A stretch of DNA of 64,000 bases from Paeniglutamicibacter antarcticus (GTDB taxonomy: Bacteria; Actinomycetota; Actinomycetes; Actinomycetales; Micrococcaceae). How positions within the stretch are numbered: position 1 is the stretch's first letter; every line of letters starts with the position of its first letter. The position numbers and the translations under genes are program-made. Shown one piece after another: positions 1 through 8,594 of the stretch. The notes under the pieces were generated by a model. The model saw only the letters and a list, made by a program, of their open reading frames with translations. It was not told the DNA's origin and made no database searches. Location: positions 1 to 64,000 of the forward strand of contig NZ_CZJT01000085.1 in the NCBI RefSeq assembly GCF_900010755.1. The letters are read 5' to 3'.

Positions 1-108
1 ATCACCCTGCTCAAACGCGCAGGCCACACCAACATCGCCAAAGCCACCCGGAAACTCAAGAACTACCCCGGACAAACGCTCGAAATAGTCGGAATCAGCT
101 CACGCTAG
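1..108 (+). CDS. ISAs1-type transposase, C-terminal fragment (cut by window edge)
   Basis: The first 35 codons of the window read through to a TAG stop and end in a segment of the type LLKRAGHTNIAKATRKLKN followed by an LEIVGI tail. This resembles the extreme C-terminus of ISAs1-family DDE transposases, where a hydrophobic helix, a GHTNIA-like stretch and a final LGI motif are typical. The protein would catalyse cut-and-paste movement of its own element. The 5' part lies outside the window, so catalytic residues cannot be checked. An 18-base sequence with the expected polarity of an ISAs1 end follows two bases after the stop. Family assignment is by recognition of the tail only. Confidence 0.6.
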   Translation: MTLLKRAGHTNIAKATRKLKNYPGQTLEIVGISSR

Positions 109-109
109 C

Positions 110-127
110 GACTTTGCAGACGCCCTG
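110..127. repeat. Probable right terminal inverted repeat of the ISAs1-type element
   Basis: GACTTTGCAGACGCCCTG lies two bases beyond the transposase stop. ISAs1-type ends commonly begin at the outside with CAGGG and contain TGCAAAGTC inward; read from the outside this sequence is CAGGGCGTCTGCAAAGTC, which fits. The partner left end and the target duplication are outside the window. Confidence 0.55.
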
Positions 128-209
128 CTGACAGCCCGACCATCGTTACTCCATTCGGGACGGGTGGAGCCGGAACCCACATTCTTACCGGACAGGAGAG
201 TGTTGGCTG

Positions 210-1040
210 CTAGAGGTTGACTTCGCCCTGGACACAGCTCGTGACATCCCCGCCAACCCAGATTTCGCCGTTCTCAATGGCGACGTGGACTCGGCCTTGG
301 TATCCGATGACGGTTCCCTGGGCGGCAATGTAGCGCCGATCCGCAACCCCGGTGGCAGTCATCCACTGTGCCAGTCCTGCGTTGAGGCTTCCCGTGACCG
401 GGTCTTCCCACACAGGATCCCCGCCGACGAAGGCACGCACTTCGAACTGGGTATCGTGGCCCGGCAAGTGAGGGCCGACCACTCCAAGGCAGAGCGTCCC
501 CAGGTCCGCCGGGTCGGGATCCAAGGTGAGCACCTCTTGCGCGGTGGAAAGCCTGACACCGATCCATTCCGGGCCATTGACCAGCCACGAGGCGTCAACG
601 ATGCGCTCCCGGGACACGCCCAAGGCCTCGGCTACTTTGTGTACCAGCGATTCCTCAACGGGTTCAAAACGGGTCAACGGCGGTGCCGCGAAGGCAAGCC
701 GCTGGTTCTCCACGCGCACTGCCACCAGTCCTGCACCACATTCCTGAACGATGGTGCCGTTGTTCTTGGGCACCCCTCCTGCCTCAAGCCAGGCATAGGC
801 CGATCCCAGGGTCGGGTGTCCAGCGAAAGGGAATTCCTGGGCGGCGGAGAAAATCCGCACCCGGTAGTCGGCGGCCGGATCCTCGGGTTGCAGGAGAAAC
901 GTCGTCTCGGCCAGATTCGTCCACTTTGCAAAGCGCTGCATTTCTTCGCTCGTCAGCCCTTCGGCATCATGAACGAGGGCCAAGGGGTTGCCGAGGTAGG
1001 CCGTCGGGGAAAAGACGTCGACTTCACTGTATTTGCGCAT
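210..1040 (-). CDS. PhzF family isomerase/epimerase-like protein
   Basis: A PhzF-fold protein of 276 residues, the usual size for the family. Members are cofactor-free isomerases; the founding enzyme isomerises dihydro-hydroxyanthranilate, but most relatives have no known substrate. The N-terminal half shows LGNPLA, then NLAETTF with the catalytic Glu at residue 45, then FPFAGHPTLG at about 70-79. The second half shows the matching WEDPVTGSLNAG motif near 211-222. An ATG at 1040 was preferred over a GTG at 1046 because GGAG sits 8 bases before the ATG but only 2 before the GTG. There is no phenazine gene nearby, so the reaction is unknown. It stands alone, pointing towards the IS fragment. 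Confidence 0.85.
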   Translation of the reverse strand: MRKYSEVDVFSPTAYLGNPLALVHDAEGLTSEEMQRFAKWTNLAETTFLLQPEDPAADYRVRIFSAAQEFPFAGHPTLGSAYAWLEAGGVPKNNGTIVQECGAGLVAVRVENQRLAFAAPPLTRFEPVEESLVHKVAEALGVSRERIVDASWLVNGPEWIGVRLSTAQEVLTLDPDPADLGTLCLGVVGPHLPGHDTQFEVRAFVGGDPVWEDPVTGSLNAGLAQWMTATGVADRRYIAAQGTVIGYQGRVHVAIENGEIWVGGDVTSCVQGEVNL

Positions 1041-1185
1041 GCTCACGTCTCCAAACTATCAACGGACGAATAGTCCACGCCAAGGTTACCGACGAATCAG
1101 GAGGTAGTTCAGCCACATGGATCGGAACCGTAAGCGGACTGCCAAACGGCTGCAGTGGCCTGCCTGATTTCCCTCAAAGTGAAAG

Positions 1186-1515
1186 GTGGTGTCCCAACCC
1201 AAGGACGGTTTGGCCCTAATCGATGGCGTCAACCGCGATTTCCCCTTTGACGAGGTGCTTCCGGAACCACAATTGATCGTTTCTGATCTGGGCGCACCTA
1301 TGGCCGAGCTTGTTGGCGCAAGCATCTCGGCGCTTAATGATCAGCACGCCTACCTGCGCTTTGACCCGGCAAGCGCTACGGTGAAGATCGGAGACGTCGT
1401 GCGATTGGGACTTTCCCACCCGTGCACGGCGTTCGACAAATGGTCGCTAATCCCGGTCCTCGAAGACCAGGTGAAGGACCAACGCGTGACCGACCTGATC
1501 CACACCTTCTTCTAG
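1186..1515 (+). pseudogene. C-terminal remnant of a D-serine deaminase-like / amino acid deaminase gene
   Basis: About 109 codons match the C-terminal part of the DSD1-like amino acid deaminase/D-threonine aldolase family (fold III PLP enzymes, normally about 370-430 residues). The recognisable end includes VKIGDVVRLGLSHPCTAFDKWSLIP and a final HTFF, where the His-Pro-Cys cluster is the family metal-binding corner. The PLP-binding N-terminal barrel is absent. A TGA at 1180-1182 lies just before the readable part, and the sequence upstream shows no homologous protein in any frame. I read it as a 5'-truncated relic. Its TAG stop shares a G with the GTG start of the downstream D-aminoacylase, so the remnant may persist because it keeps translational coupling. 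Deaminase and D-aminoacylase genes are often neighbours in Arthrobacter-like genomes. Confidence 0.7.
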
Positions 1516-3164
1516 TGAGCAGCCAACCAGTGCGCCCCCTTCCCGTACCAACAGCAATCACCCACACCCGCATCATCGATGGAACCGGCTCCCCCGAATA
1601 CCTGGGCGACGTGGTGCTCACCGGGGGCATCATCTCCGAGATCCTGCCCCCTGGAAGCTTTAGCGATCCCACCGGCAGCGTCCGGGTCATCGACGGTGCC
1701 GGGCTGATCACGTGCCCCGGCTTCATCGACATGCACGCGCACTCGGACCTGCAAATCCTGTTGCACCCCAAACACCCGGCCAAAATCACCCAGGGCGTGA
1801 CCACCGAGGTGCTCGGCCAGGACGGGCTCTCCTATGCCCCGGTGGATGATCCGACGCTTGCCGCGATGCGTGAGAAGCTCACAGGTTGGAACCAGAACCC
1901 CGCAAACCTCGAGTACTCCTGGCGCACCGTCGGTGAATACCTGGACCACTTGGACGCGGGCGTCGCGGTCAACACCGCATACCTGTTGCCACAGGGAACC
2001 ATCCGCGCACTGGCCATGGGGCTGGGCGCCGGGGAACCCACGCCGGAACAGCTAAGCCATCAGGTGAAACTGGTTGCCGACGGGATGGAACAGGGTGCAG
2101 TGGGCATGTCTTCGGGGTTGACCTACACCCCTGGCATCTACGCGAGTGATGCCGAGCTGGCGGCGTTGTGCACCACGGTTGCCGCCTATGGCGGTTACTA
2201 CGCCCCGCACCACCGCTCCTACGGGGCTCATTCACTGGACGCCTACGCCGAGATGATCGCGATTGCCGCCCAAACCTCGGTTGCCCTTCACCTGACCCAT
2301 GCAACCTTGAACTTCGCCCCGAACCAGGGCAAGGCCCCTGAACTGCTGGCAATGTTCGACGCGGCGCTCGAAGCCGGCGTCGACATCACCACGGACACCT
2401 ACCCGTACCCCTCCGGAGCCACCACCCTTGCGGCGCTGCTGCCAAGTTGTGCCTCTGCCGGGGACGCAGCGACGGTCATTGAACGGCTCGAAGACGACGA
2501 AACCGCAGCAAAAATCCGCCACGACCTCGAGGTCAACGGATCCGACGGATGCCACGGGGTGCCAGTGGATTGGGAAACCATCGAGATCTCCTCGGTTGCG
2601 GGCCCCCAAATGAACGTGCTGGTGGGCCAAACCATCAAGGAAATCGCGCGCATCCAACGTGTGGAACCCTTCACGGTCTTCTGCAACGTGCTGGTGGCCG
2701 ACCACCTGGCAACCGGGATCCTGCAGCACGTGGGCCATGAGGAAAACGTGCAGGCAATCATGAAGCACAGCACGCATACCGGAGGATCCGACGGCCTGCT
2801 GGTGGGCAGCAAGCCGCACCCACGCGGCTGGGGAACCTTCCCGCGCTTCATTGCACACTACGCCCGCGACCTGGGCCTGATGGACATGGCGGAGATGATC
2901 CACCACCTCACCGGGCGCCCCGCCGCCCGGCTCAAACTTGCGGCACGTGGGACCCTTCGTGCAGGCTATGCAGCGGACCTGGTGCTCTTTGACCCTGATT
3001 CGCTGCTGGACATGGCAACCTACGCCGACCCCAAGCAACCTGCAGCAGGTATCAGCCACGTTTTTGTCAACGGCGTCTGCGCCCTCGACAACCACCAACC
3101 CACCGGCGCATTGGCGGGCCGAGCCCTGCGCCGCACCCCGGAAGGAACCACACAAGCACTATGA
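1515..3164 (+). CDS. N-acyl-D-amino-acid deacylase (D-aminoacylase family amidohydrolase)
   Basis: A 549-residue member of the amidohydrolase superfamily. It is predicted to hydrolyse N-acyl-D-amino acids to a D-amino acid and a carboxylate in the cytoplasm. PGFIDMHAHSD at 68-78 carries the first metal-binding HxH. TTEVLGQDG, a LHLTHA segment (the His typical of the D-aminoacylase core), TDTYPYPSG and a C-terminal GTLRAGYAADLVLFDP segment complete the family pattern. The GTG at 1515 was chosen because it overlaps the stop of the preceding remnant (TAGTG); upstream in-frame codons lie inside that gene. The stop overlaps the start of the aldolase gene by ATGA, so the two are co-translated. The context suggests salvage of D-amino-acid or amino-sugar derivatives. 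Confidence 0.88.
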   Translation: MSSQPVRPLPVPTAITHTRIIDGTGSPEYLGDVVLTGGIISEILPPGSFSDPTGSVRVIDGAGLITCPGFIDMHAHSDLQILLHPKHPAKITQGVTTEVLGQDGLSYAPVDDPTLAAMREKLTGWNQNPANLEYSWRTVGEYLDHLDAGVAVNTAYLLPQGTIRALAMGLGAGEPTPEQLSHQVKLVADGMEQGAVGMSSGLTYTPGIYASDAELAALCTTVAAYGGYYAPHHRSYGAHSLDAYAEMIAIAAQTSVALHLTHATLNFAPNQGKAPELLAMFDAALEAGVDITTDTYPYPSGATTLAALLPSCASAGDAATVIERLEDDETAAKIRHDLEVNGSDGCHGVPVDWETIEISSVAGPQMNVLVGQTIKEIARIQRVEPFTVFCNVLVADHLATGILQHVGHEENVQAIMKHSTHTGGSDGLLVGSKPHPRGWGTFPRFIAHYARDLGLMDMAEMIHHLTGRPAARLKLAARGTLRAGYAADLVLFDPDSLLDMATYADPKQPAAGISHVFVNGVCALDNHQPTGALAGRALRRTPEGTTQAL

Positions 3165-3796
3165 ACACCCAAGACATGATCGAGATGCTCACCCGCGACC
3201 GCACCCTTGCAGTGGTCCGCGCGGAAACCATCGGGGACGCAGGTGAACTCTGCGCGGCACTGACCCAGGGCGGCATCACCGCCGTAGAGCTGACATTCAC
3301 CATCCCTGACCTGCTGGCCCATGTGGCCCGCGCCGTCGAAACCGCAGCCCAGCACGGCGCGGCCATCGGCGTGGGAACCGTCCTGCATGCCGACCAAGCC
3401 CGGGCGGCCATCGACGCGGGCGCACAGTTCCTGGTCACCCCGGGCATCCGCCCGGAGGTTGCCAAGGTCGCTGCCGATGCCGGTGTGCCGTTTTGCCTCG
3501 GCGCCATGAGCCCCACCGAGGTGGCGATGGCCCTTGACCTGGGTTCGTCCGTGGTGAAGATCTTCCCCGCACGCACCCTGGGCTCCAGGTACCTCAAGGA
3601 CCTGCAGGTGCCCTACCCCGGGGTCCGGTTGTTGCCTTCAGGTGGCATCAACCTCGCCAATGCCCGCGAGTTCCTGGACGCCGGGGCCCTTGCCGTGTGC
3701 TGTGGCACCTCGGTGGTCCCTCCTGCCCTGGTCGCGGCCGGGGATTACACCGGCATCCGCGCGCTGGCGGCCGAATTCACGGCTTCGCTGCGCTGA
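3161..3796 (+). CDS. eda: 2-keto-3-deoxy-6-phosphogluconate / 4-hydroxy-2-oxoglutarate aldolase
   Basis: A 211-residue class I aldolase of the KDPG/KHG family. It would cleave 2-keto-3-deoxy-6-phosphogluconate (or a related 2-keto-3-deoxy acid) to pyruvate and an aldehyde. The catalytic Glu lies in AVELTF at residue 43, and the Schiff-base Lys lies in VVKIFPA at residue 133, close to the classic family numbering. TPG near 93 and PSGGI near 154 form the phosphate and carboxylate sites. It overlaps the D-aminoacylase stop by four bases. No Entner-Doudoroff dehydratase or KDG kinase is nearby in this window. The real substrate could therefore be a different keto-deoxy acid made from the D-aminoacylase pathway. 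Confidence 0.88.
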   Translation: MNTQDMIEMLTRDRTLAVVRAETIGDAGELCAALTQGGITAVELTFTIPDLLAHVARAVETAAQHGAAIGVGTVLHADQARAAIDAGAQFLVTPGIRPEVAKVAADAGVPFCLGAMSPTEVAMALDLGSSVVKIFPARTLGSRYLKDLQVPYPGVRLLPSGGINLANAREFLDAGALAVCCGTSVVPPALVAAGDYTGIRALAAEFTASLR

Positions 3797-3915
3797 GTTT
3801 CCAACCGCCTTCCCGGTGAGCCATTGGCAATGCGGGCCCGGCACGGCCCGGAGCCCCGGGGCCACTGCGCGTCTTTTCATCGCGAAGCGGGGCTCACCTG
3901 TGATGTGATGATTCC

Positions 3916-4764
3916 ATGAAACTTGCAACGCTGCGCCGCCCCGCTGCCACCGACCAGACCTTTGCCGCACTCCTTGAGGGCGATAACGCGTTCGAACTCA
4001 CCGGATTCGACGACGTCGGTTCCTTCCTGGGCGCGCCCGAGGAAGCCCGCCTGGATTCGCTGGATTATGCACTGGACTTCGGCACTGCAATCCCGCTGTC
4101 CACCGCCGATTACGCACCGTTGATCATCAATCCAGCCAAGGTTTACTGCATCGGGCTGAACTACCGGAACCACATTGCCGAGGTCGGCAAGCAGGAACCC
4201 GAGTTCCCGACGGTCTTCACCAAGTTTGCCTCCTCACTCACCGGCGCCAACGACGAGATTCAAATCCCGGCCGAGGACCACCGCATCGATTGGGAGGGTG
4301 AGCTGGCGATCATCATCGGCACCCCCGGACGGCGCATCCCCGAGGCTGCGGCGGGCAACCACATTGCCGGCTACGCGGTATCAAACGATGTCTCCATGCG
4401 CGGTTACCAGGGACGCAGCACCGAATGGACCCAGGGCAAATGCTGGGATGCTGCCTCCCCGTTGGGCCCGTGGCTGGTCAGCGCCGAAGATTTCACCCCG
4501 GGGGCAAAGATCACCACCCGCGTCAACGGCGAAATCGTCCAGGAAGATTCGACGGCTGACTTGGTCTTCTCCCCGGCAGCGCTGGTTGCCTACCTTTCGG
4601 TATTCAACGAGCTGCGCCCGGGCGATGTCATCCTCACCGGCACCCCTGCAGGTGTTGCCCTGGGCCGCCGCAACGACGAGGGCCGCCACCCCTGGCTGAA
4701 GCCCGGCGACGTGCTGGAAACGACCATCGAATCCCTGGGCACCAGCCGCAACACCTTCATCTAG
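3916..4764 (+). CDS. Fumarylacetoacetate hydrolase family protein
   Basis: A 282-residue FAH-superfamily enzyme. These proteins hydrolyse or decarboxylate beta-keto acids (acylpyruvases, hydratases, decarboxylases) using a divalent metal. After an N-terminal accessory region, the catalytic core starts at about residue 73 with VYCIGLNYRNHIAEVG. The acidic metal ligands sit in DWEGELAIIIG, and NDVSMRGYQGRSTEWTQGKCWD and ILTGTPAGVALGRR follow. These are the normal motifs in the normal order. It sits 119 bases after the aldolase on the same strand and 13 bases before the DUF805 gene. No strong Shine-Dalgarno is visible before the ATG. The substrate is not evident from the context. Confidence 0.87.
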   Translation: MKLATLRRPAATDQTFAALLEGDNAFELTGFDDVGSFLGAPEEARLDSLDYALDFGTAIPLSTADYAPLIINPAKVYCIGLNYRNHIAEVGKQEPEFPTVFTKFASSLTGANDEIQIPAEDHRIDWEGELAIIIGTPGRRIPEAAAGNHIAGYAVSNDVSMRGYQGRSTEWTQGKCWDAASPLGPWLVSAEDFTPGAKITTRVNGEIVQEDSTADLVFSPAALVAYLSVFNELRPGDVILTGTPAGVALGRRNDEGRHPWLKPGDVLETTIESLGTSRNTFI

Positions 4765-4777
4765 CCAGGCAGGAAAC

Positions 4778-5392
4778 ATGTCTGATCCACAGCAACCGCC
4801 AAACCCGTACCTGAACCAATACCCTGGCCAGTATCCGGGCCAATACCCGGTGCAGCAACCCGGCCAACACCCGGGCCCATACCCCGGCCAGAACCAGGGC
4901 CAATACCCGATGAACAGCTTCGGCAATCCGCAAGAAACCCCATTGCAGCTGCCCGCTTACGGCATCGGGCTCGGGGGCGCCGTCAAACGTGCCTTCCGGA
5001 AATACGCGACCTTCACCGGGCGGGCCTCGTTGTCCGAATACTGGTGGTTCGTCCTCTTCGGATACCTCGTGTCCATCGTCATGCTCTGTTTCTTCATGGC
5101 CGTGAGCGTTTCCACCATGGATCCGGTCACCGAAGATCCAAGCGGCCTGGCAATCATCGTGTTCCTGCTCTGGGGCGGCGTCAGTGCCGCCATGTTCCTG
5201 CCCACGCTCGCGGTCACCTCCAGGCGGCTGCACGATGCAAACTTCAGCGGCGGCATGCTCTTTTTGTACCTGGTACCGGGTGTTGGCCAGCTGATCCTGA
5301 CCATCTTGTGCCTGTTTCCCTCAACCCCGGCGGGTGCGCGTTTCGATGCCGGCTTCTCCGCCTACCAGGGATACCGCCCGGGCGGCTACTAG
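4778..5392 (+). CDS. DUF805 family membrane protein with Pro/Gln/Tyr-rich N-terminus
   Basis: A 204-residue protein with two parts. Residues 1-50 are low-complexity, built from repeats of the type QYPGQ and dominated by Pro, Gln, Gly and Tyr. From about residue 65 the DUF805 domain follows: GAVKRAFRKYATFTGRASL and SEYWWF, then four hydrophobic segments (LFGYLVSIVMLCFFMAV, IIVFLLWGGVSAAMFLPTLA, a loop with SRRLHDANFSGG, and LYLVPGVGQLILTILCLF). The SRRLHD motif between membrane segments is a hallmark of the family. The function is unknown; members are inner-membrane proteins. The repeat tail is probably cytoplasmic and disordered. It lies 13 bases after the FAH-like gene, so they may be co-transcribed. 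Confidence 0.85.
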   Translation: MSDPQQPPNPYLNQYPGQYPGQYPVQQPGQHPGPYPGQNQGQYPMNSFGNPQETPLQLPAYGIGLGGAVKRAFRKYATFTGRASLSEYWWFVLFGYLVSIVMLCFFMAVSVSTMDPVTEDPSGLAIIVFLLWGGVSAAMFLPTLAVTSRRLHDANFSGGMLFLYLVPGVGQLILTILCLFPSTPAGARFDAGFSAYQGYRPGGY

Positions 5393-5481
5393 CGCCAGCA
5401 ACCCACAACTGAAGCTGGGTGTTGCGCAAATATCGCGTAACACCTGGAGGTCTTTGAGCCCGCAAATCGTAGGCTGGGGCC

Positions 5482-5946
5482 ATGGCTTTCACTACGTGCG
5501 ATCTTTTCGACGCCGATGAATCACTGCAGTCGGTATCCCTCCAGCTGGCCAATTTCGGCGCCCTCCCGAAGTTCTCCGGCCCCATCCGCACCGTGCGCTG
5601 TTACCGGGACAACGGCCTGGTCAAGGCCCTGCTGAACTCCCCCGGCGAGGGCGCGGTGCTGGTGGTCGACGGTTCCGGCTCCCTGGAATCAGCACTCATG
5701 GGCGACATGATCGCGGCCGCCGCTGTCAAAAACGGCTGGGCAGGCGTTGTCATCCACGGCGCCGTCCGCGACCGCGTGGCTCTTGCCGAAACACGGTTGG
5801 GCATCAAGGCGCTGGGCTCCAACCCGCGCAAAAGCGCCAAGGATTCGATCGGCGCTGTCGATATAGTGGTTGACTTCGGCGGAGCCGTCTTCACCCCGGG
5901 CGCCATGCTCTTCAGCGACGAGGACGGAATCCTCGTCTCCGCCTAG
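5482..5946 (+). CDS. rraA: RraA family protein (4-hydroxy-4-methyl-2-oxoglutarate aldolase-like)
   Basis: A 154-residue RraA-fold protein of normal length. The family contains regulators of RNase E and metal-dependent class II aldolases/oxaloacetate decarboxylases acting on 4-hydroxy-4-methyl-2-oxoglutarate. MGDMIAAAAVKNGWAGVVIHG at about 73-93 is the ligand loop, and the RDR triad with LGIKALGSNPRKS follows. The Arg-Asp pair is the metal/substrate site of the aldolase branch. Actinobacterial members are generally called ribonuclease E activity regulator RraA from sequence, and the sequence alone does not separate the two roles. It lies alone, 89 bases after the DUF805 gene. Confidence 0.85.
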   Translation: MAFTTCDLFDADESLQSVSLQLANFGALPKFSGPIRTVRCYRDNGLVKALLNSPGEGAVLVVDGSGSLESALMGDMIAAAAVKNGWAGVVIHGAVRDRVALAETRLGIKALGSNPRKSAKDSIGAVDIVVDFGGAVFTPGAMLFSDEDGILVSA

Positions 5947-6000
5947 CTAGAATTCGATACACACGCTTTTTCCCCACATCCCACGAAAGCAGGCCCACTC

Positions 6001-6657
6001 ATGAAGGTCACCATCATCGGCGGACACGGCAAGATCGCGTTGCTCGCAGCAAGTATCCTGGCTGGCCGCGGGGACGAGGTCACCTCGGTCATCCGCAACC
6101 CGGAGCATGTACACGACGTTGCCGCCACCGGGGCCACGGCGCTGGTGCTGGATGTGGAAGAGGCAGCCACCACGGAAATGGCTGACGCCTTTGCCGGCGC
6201 CGATGCCATCATCTGGTCGGCTGGCGCGGGCGGCGGGAACCCCGAAAGGACCTACGCGGTGGACCGGGATGCGGCGGTGCGTTCCATGAATGCGGCGGAA
6301 TTGGCCGGCATCAAGCGCTACGTGATGGTCTCGTTCCTCACCGCCAGCACCGATTACCTGGTGCCGCTCGATGACCCTTTCTACCCCTACATGGCGGCCA
6401 AGATCGCGGCCGACGAGCACCTGCGCGCCAGCACCCTCGACTACACGATCCTCGGCCCCGGCGCTTTGACTCTGGAAGAACCCAGCGGGCTGCTTGACCC
6501 CACCCCTGACGCTGCCGGCGCCACGGGCACCTCGCGAAGCAACGTGGCCCTGGCCATCGTGGCAACGCTCGATGACCCCTCGACGATCCGGCGCACCATC
6601 AACTTCACCGACGGAACCGTTCCGGTGGCCCAGGCCATCGCCAACTTCCCGGCATAG
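6001..6657 (+). CDS. NAD(P)-binding Rossmann protein (atypical SDR / NmrA-like)
   Basis: A 218-residue atypical short-chain dehydrogenase. The N-terminus reads VTIIGGHGKIALLAA, a GxxGxxx nucleotide-binding loop. After it come an AGADAIIWSAGAGG strand, a long helix, and YVMVSFLTAS, then FYPYMAAKIAADEHLRAS with the YxxxK pair characteristic of extended or atypical SDRs. LDYTILGPGALT ends the core. Such proteins often act as redox sensors, isomerases or epimerases, and the substrate is unknown. AGCAGG seven bases before the ATG is a good ribosome-binding site. A related but distinct protein is encoded at 38780-39385. Confidence 0.82.
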   Translation: MKVTIIGGHGKIALLAASILAGRGDEVTSVIRNPEHVHDVAATGATALVLDVEEAATTEMADAFAGADAIIWSAGAGGGNPERTYAVDRDAAVRSMNAAELAGIKRYVMVSFLTASTDYLVPLDDPFYPYMAAKIAADEHLRASTLDYTILGPGALTLEEPSGLLDPTPDAAGATGTSRSNVALAIVATLDDPSTIRRTINFTDGTVPVAQAIANFPA

Positions 6658-6764
6658 GCTCCCGCCGCGGGCGCAACGGACTGGAACGCGGTTTCTTGAC
6701 ATGAGCCCGAGTTTCACGAAACACTAATGTGATTCAGGTCATATCAATTCATGGAGTCGCCGCA

Positions 6765-8318
6765 GTGAACACCCCAGTAGCAAACGCAACCCTGTCAGTG
6801 GCAGCCATCCTTGCCGAATCCGCCAAGCGCCACACCGACCGCCCCGCCATCACCTTCGGCGGCGTGAGCACCAGCTACGGGGAACTCTGGGACCAGGCCC
6901 GCGCCTACGCTGGCGCCCTGCGCGATGCCGGCATCGGGGAGGGCGATCGCGTGGCGGTGCTGATCCCCAACGTCACCGACTTCGCCCGCGTCTACTACGC
7001 GATCTTGTCCCTGGGCGCCGTCGCCGTGCCGATCCACGCGCTGCTCAAGCGCCACGAGATCCAGTACATGCTCACCGACGCCGAGGTGAAAACGATGATC
7101 TGCGCCGCGCCGCTGCTGGGTGAGGGCGCACCCGGCGCCAAGGCCGCCGGAGCCACCGTCCTCACGGTGCTCTCCCCCGAGGCCGGCGAACTGCAGCGAC
7201 TCGAGGACCTCGCCGCCGCGGCAACCCCCATCGTCACCTACCTGCCGCGCAACCCGCTGGACATCGCCACCATCCTGTACACCTCCGGCACCACCGGCAA
7301 GCCCAAGGGAGCCCTGGGCACCCACCTGGCACTCGTCGAACAGGTCAACGTCATCCTGCTCAACACCCTGGATATCCGCGTGGGCGACAAGATCTTTGGC
7401 GGGCTGCCGCTCTTCCACACCTTCGGGCAGACGGTGGTGCTCAACGCGGGCCTGCGCGCCGGCGCCGAAATACTGCTGATGCCCAAGTTCACCGGCGAAG
7501 CCGCACTGTCCATGGTGATCGACGAGGGCGTGCACATTTTTGCCGGCGTCCCCACCATGTATGTAGGCCTGCTGGAGGCCGCCAAGAACCGCACCGACTC
7601 CGCCCCCGAACTTCGCTATGCGGTCTCCGGCGGCGCCTCGCTCCCGCTGGCGGTGCTCGAGGCCTTCAACGCACGCTTCGGGGCACTGATCCACGAGGGC
7701 TACGGGCTGACCGAAACCTCCCCGGTGGCCAGCTTCAACCACGTGGGCAAGGAGCCGCGCCCGGGCACGATTGGCCAGCCGATCTGGGGCGTCGAGGTGG
7801 AAATCGCCCGAGCCGAGGTCTTCGATGCCATCGAGCTGCTGCCGCGCGGGGAATTGGGTGAACTGGTGGTGCGCGGGCACCTGCTCTTCTCCGGTTATCT
7901 CAACCGCCCGGAGGCCACCGCGGAGGCGGTCATCGACGGCTGGTTCCGCACCGGCGACCTGGGCACCAAGGACGAGGACGACTACCTGAGAATCGTTGAC
8001 CGCAAGAAGGACATGATCCTGCGCAACGGCTACAACGTCTACCCGCGCGAGGTCGAGGAAGCCTTGATCACCCATCCGGACATCATCAACGTCGCTGTCT
8101 TCGGTCTCCCCGATGACAAGCATGGCCAGGAGGTCGCGGCGGCGGTCACGCTGGTGGCCGGGAGCACCCTCACCGCCGCGGAGATCAGTGCGTTCGGCGA
8201 ATCGCGATTGGCAGCTTACAAGTACCCGCGCATCGTCGAGATCCTCACCGAATTCCCGCTGGGCCCCTCCGGCAAGATCCTCAAGCGCGAGCTGGTCGCG
8301 AAGTACCAGGAAGACTAA
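6765..8318 (+). CDS. Acyl-CoA synthetase (long-chain fatty acid-CoA ligase-like, AMP-forming)
   Basis: A 517-residue adenylate-forming enzyme. It is predicted to activate a carboxylic acid to its CoA thioester through an acyl-AMP. The P-loop-like motif YTSGTTGKPKG lies near residue 178, GYGLTET near 315, the hinge region FRTGDLG near 397, and the C-terminal catalytic Lys is in GPSGKILKRE near 507. The GTG at 6765 was chosen because GGAG sits eight bases before it; an earlier in-frame GTG at 6729 lacks such a site. The gene converges on a CoA-ester lyase across a strong hairpin. Substrate chain length cannot be told from sequence alone. Confidence 0.88.
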   Translation: MNTPVANATLSVAAILAESAKRHTDRPAITFGGVSTSYGELWDQARAYAGALRDAGIGEGDRVAVLIPNVTDFARVYYAILSLGAVAVPIHALLKRHEIQYMLTDAEVKTMICAAPLLGEGAPGAKAAGATVLTVLSPEAGELQRLEDLAAAATPIVTYLPRNPLDIATILYTSGTTGKPKGALGTHLALVEQVNVILLNTLDIRVGDKIFGGLPLFHTFGQTVVLNAGLRAGAEILLMPKFTGEAALSMVIDEGVHIFAGVPTMYVGLLEAAKNRTDSAPELRYAVSGGASLPLAVLEAFNARFGALIHEGYGLTETSPVASFNHVGKEPRPGTIGQPIWGVEVEIARAEVFDAIELLPRGELGELVVRGHLLFSGYLNRPEATAEAVIDGWFRTGDLGTKDEDDYLRIVDRKKDMILRNGYNVYPREVEEALITHPDIINVAVFGLPDDKHGQEVAAAVTLVAGSTLTAAEISAFGESRLAAYKYPRIVEILTEFPLGPSGKILKRELVAKYQED

Positions 8319-8504
8319 TTCCTGCCACGGCACGGTTGGTGCGCGGACTTCAGGCGCGCACCGCCTGTTGGCAAAAACCGGCCAAGCCCCAACACCCGGA
8401 CCCCCGCCTGCCCAAGTAGCTCAACGGAGGAATGGGTCCCGTAGCGGATTAAGCATCGGGTTTCCGCACGATCCGGCAAGGGCCCCCTACGCCGGGGCAA
8501 AGCA

Positions 8505-8564
8505 AAGGCCGCACCCGCCCGACTCCCCCGCCATGGCGGAAGGGAACCGGAGAGGTGCGGCCTT
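8505..8564. terminator. Bidirectional terminator hairpin between convergent genes
   Basis: AAGGCCGCACC at 8505-8515 pairs with GGTGCGGCCTT at 8554-8564. Inside the loop, 8528-8539 is a second perfect palindrome, CCGCCATGGCGG. It lies between two converging genes, just beyond the end of the minus-strand lyase. No long T-run follows, as is common in high-GC actinobacteria. Confidence 0.75.
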
Positions 8565-8594
8565 GGTGCAAAAAGCGAAAGCTTCAGGAGAAAT

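Noticed and set aside
1047..1185. An N-terminal piece of the truncated deaminase upstream of 1186
   Set aside because: All frames were read and none shows PLP-enzyme sequence; a TGA lies directly before the homologous part.
8395..8470. A TAGCTCAACGG stretch reminiscent of a tRNA D-arm
   Set aside because: No acceptor stem, anticodon arm or T-loop of correct geometry surrounds it.
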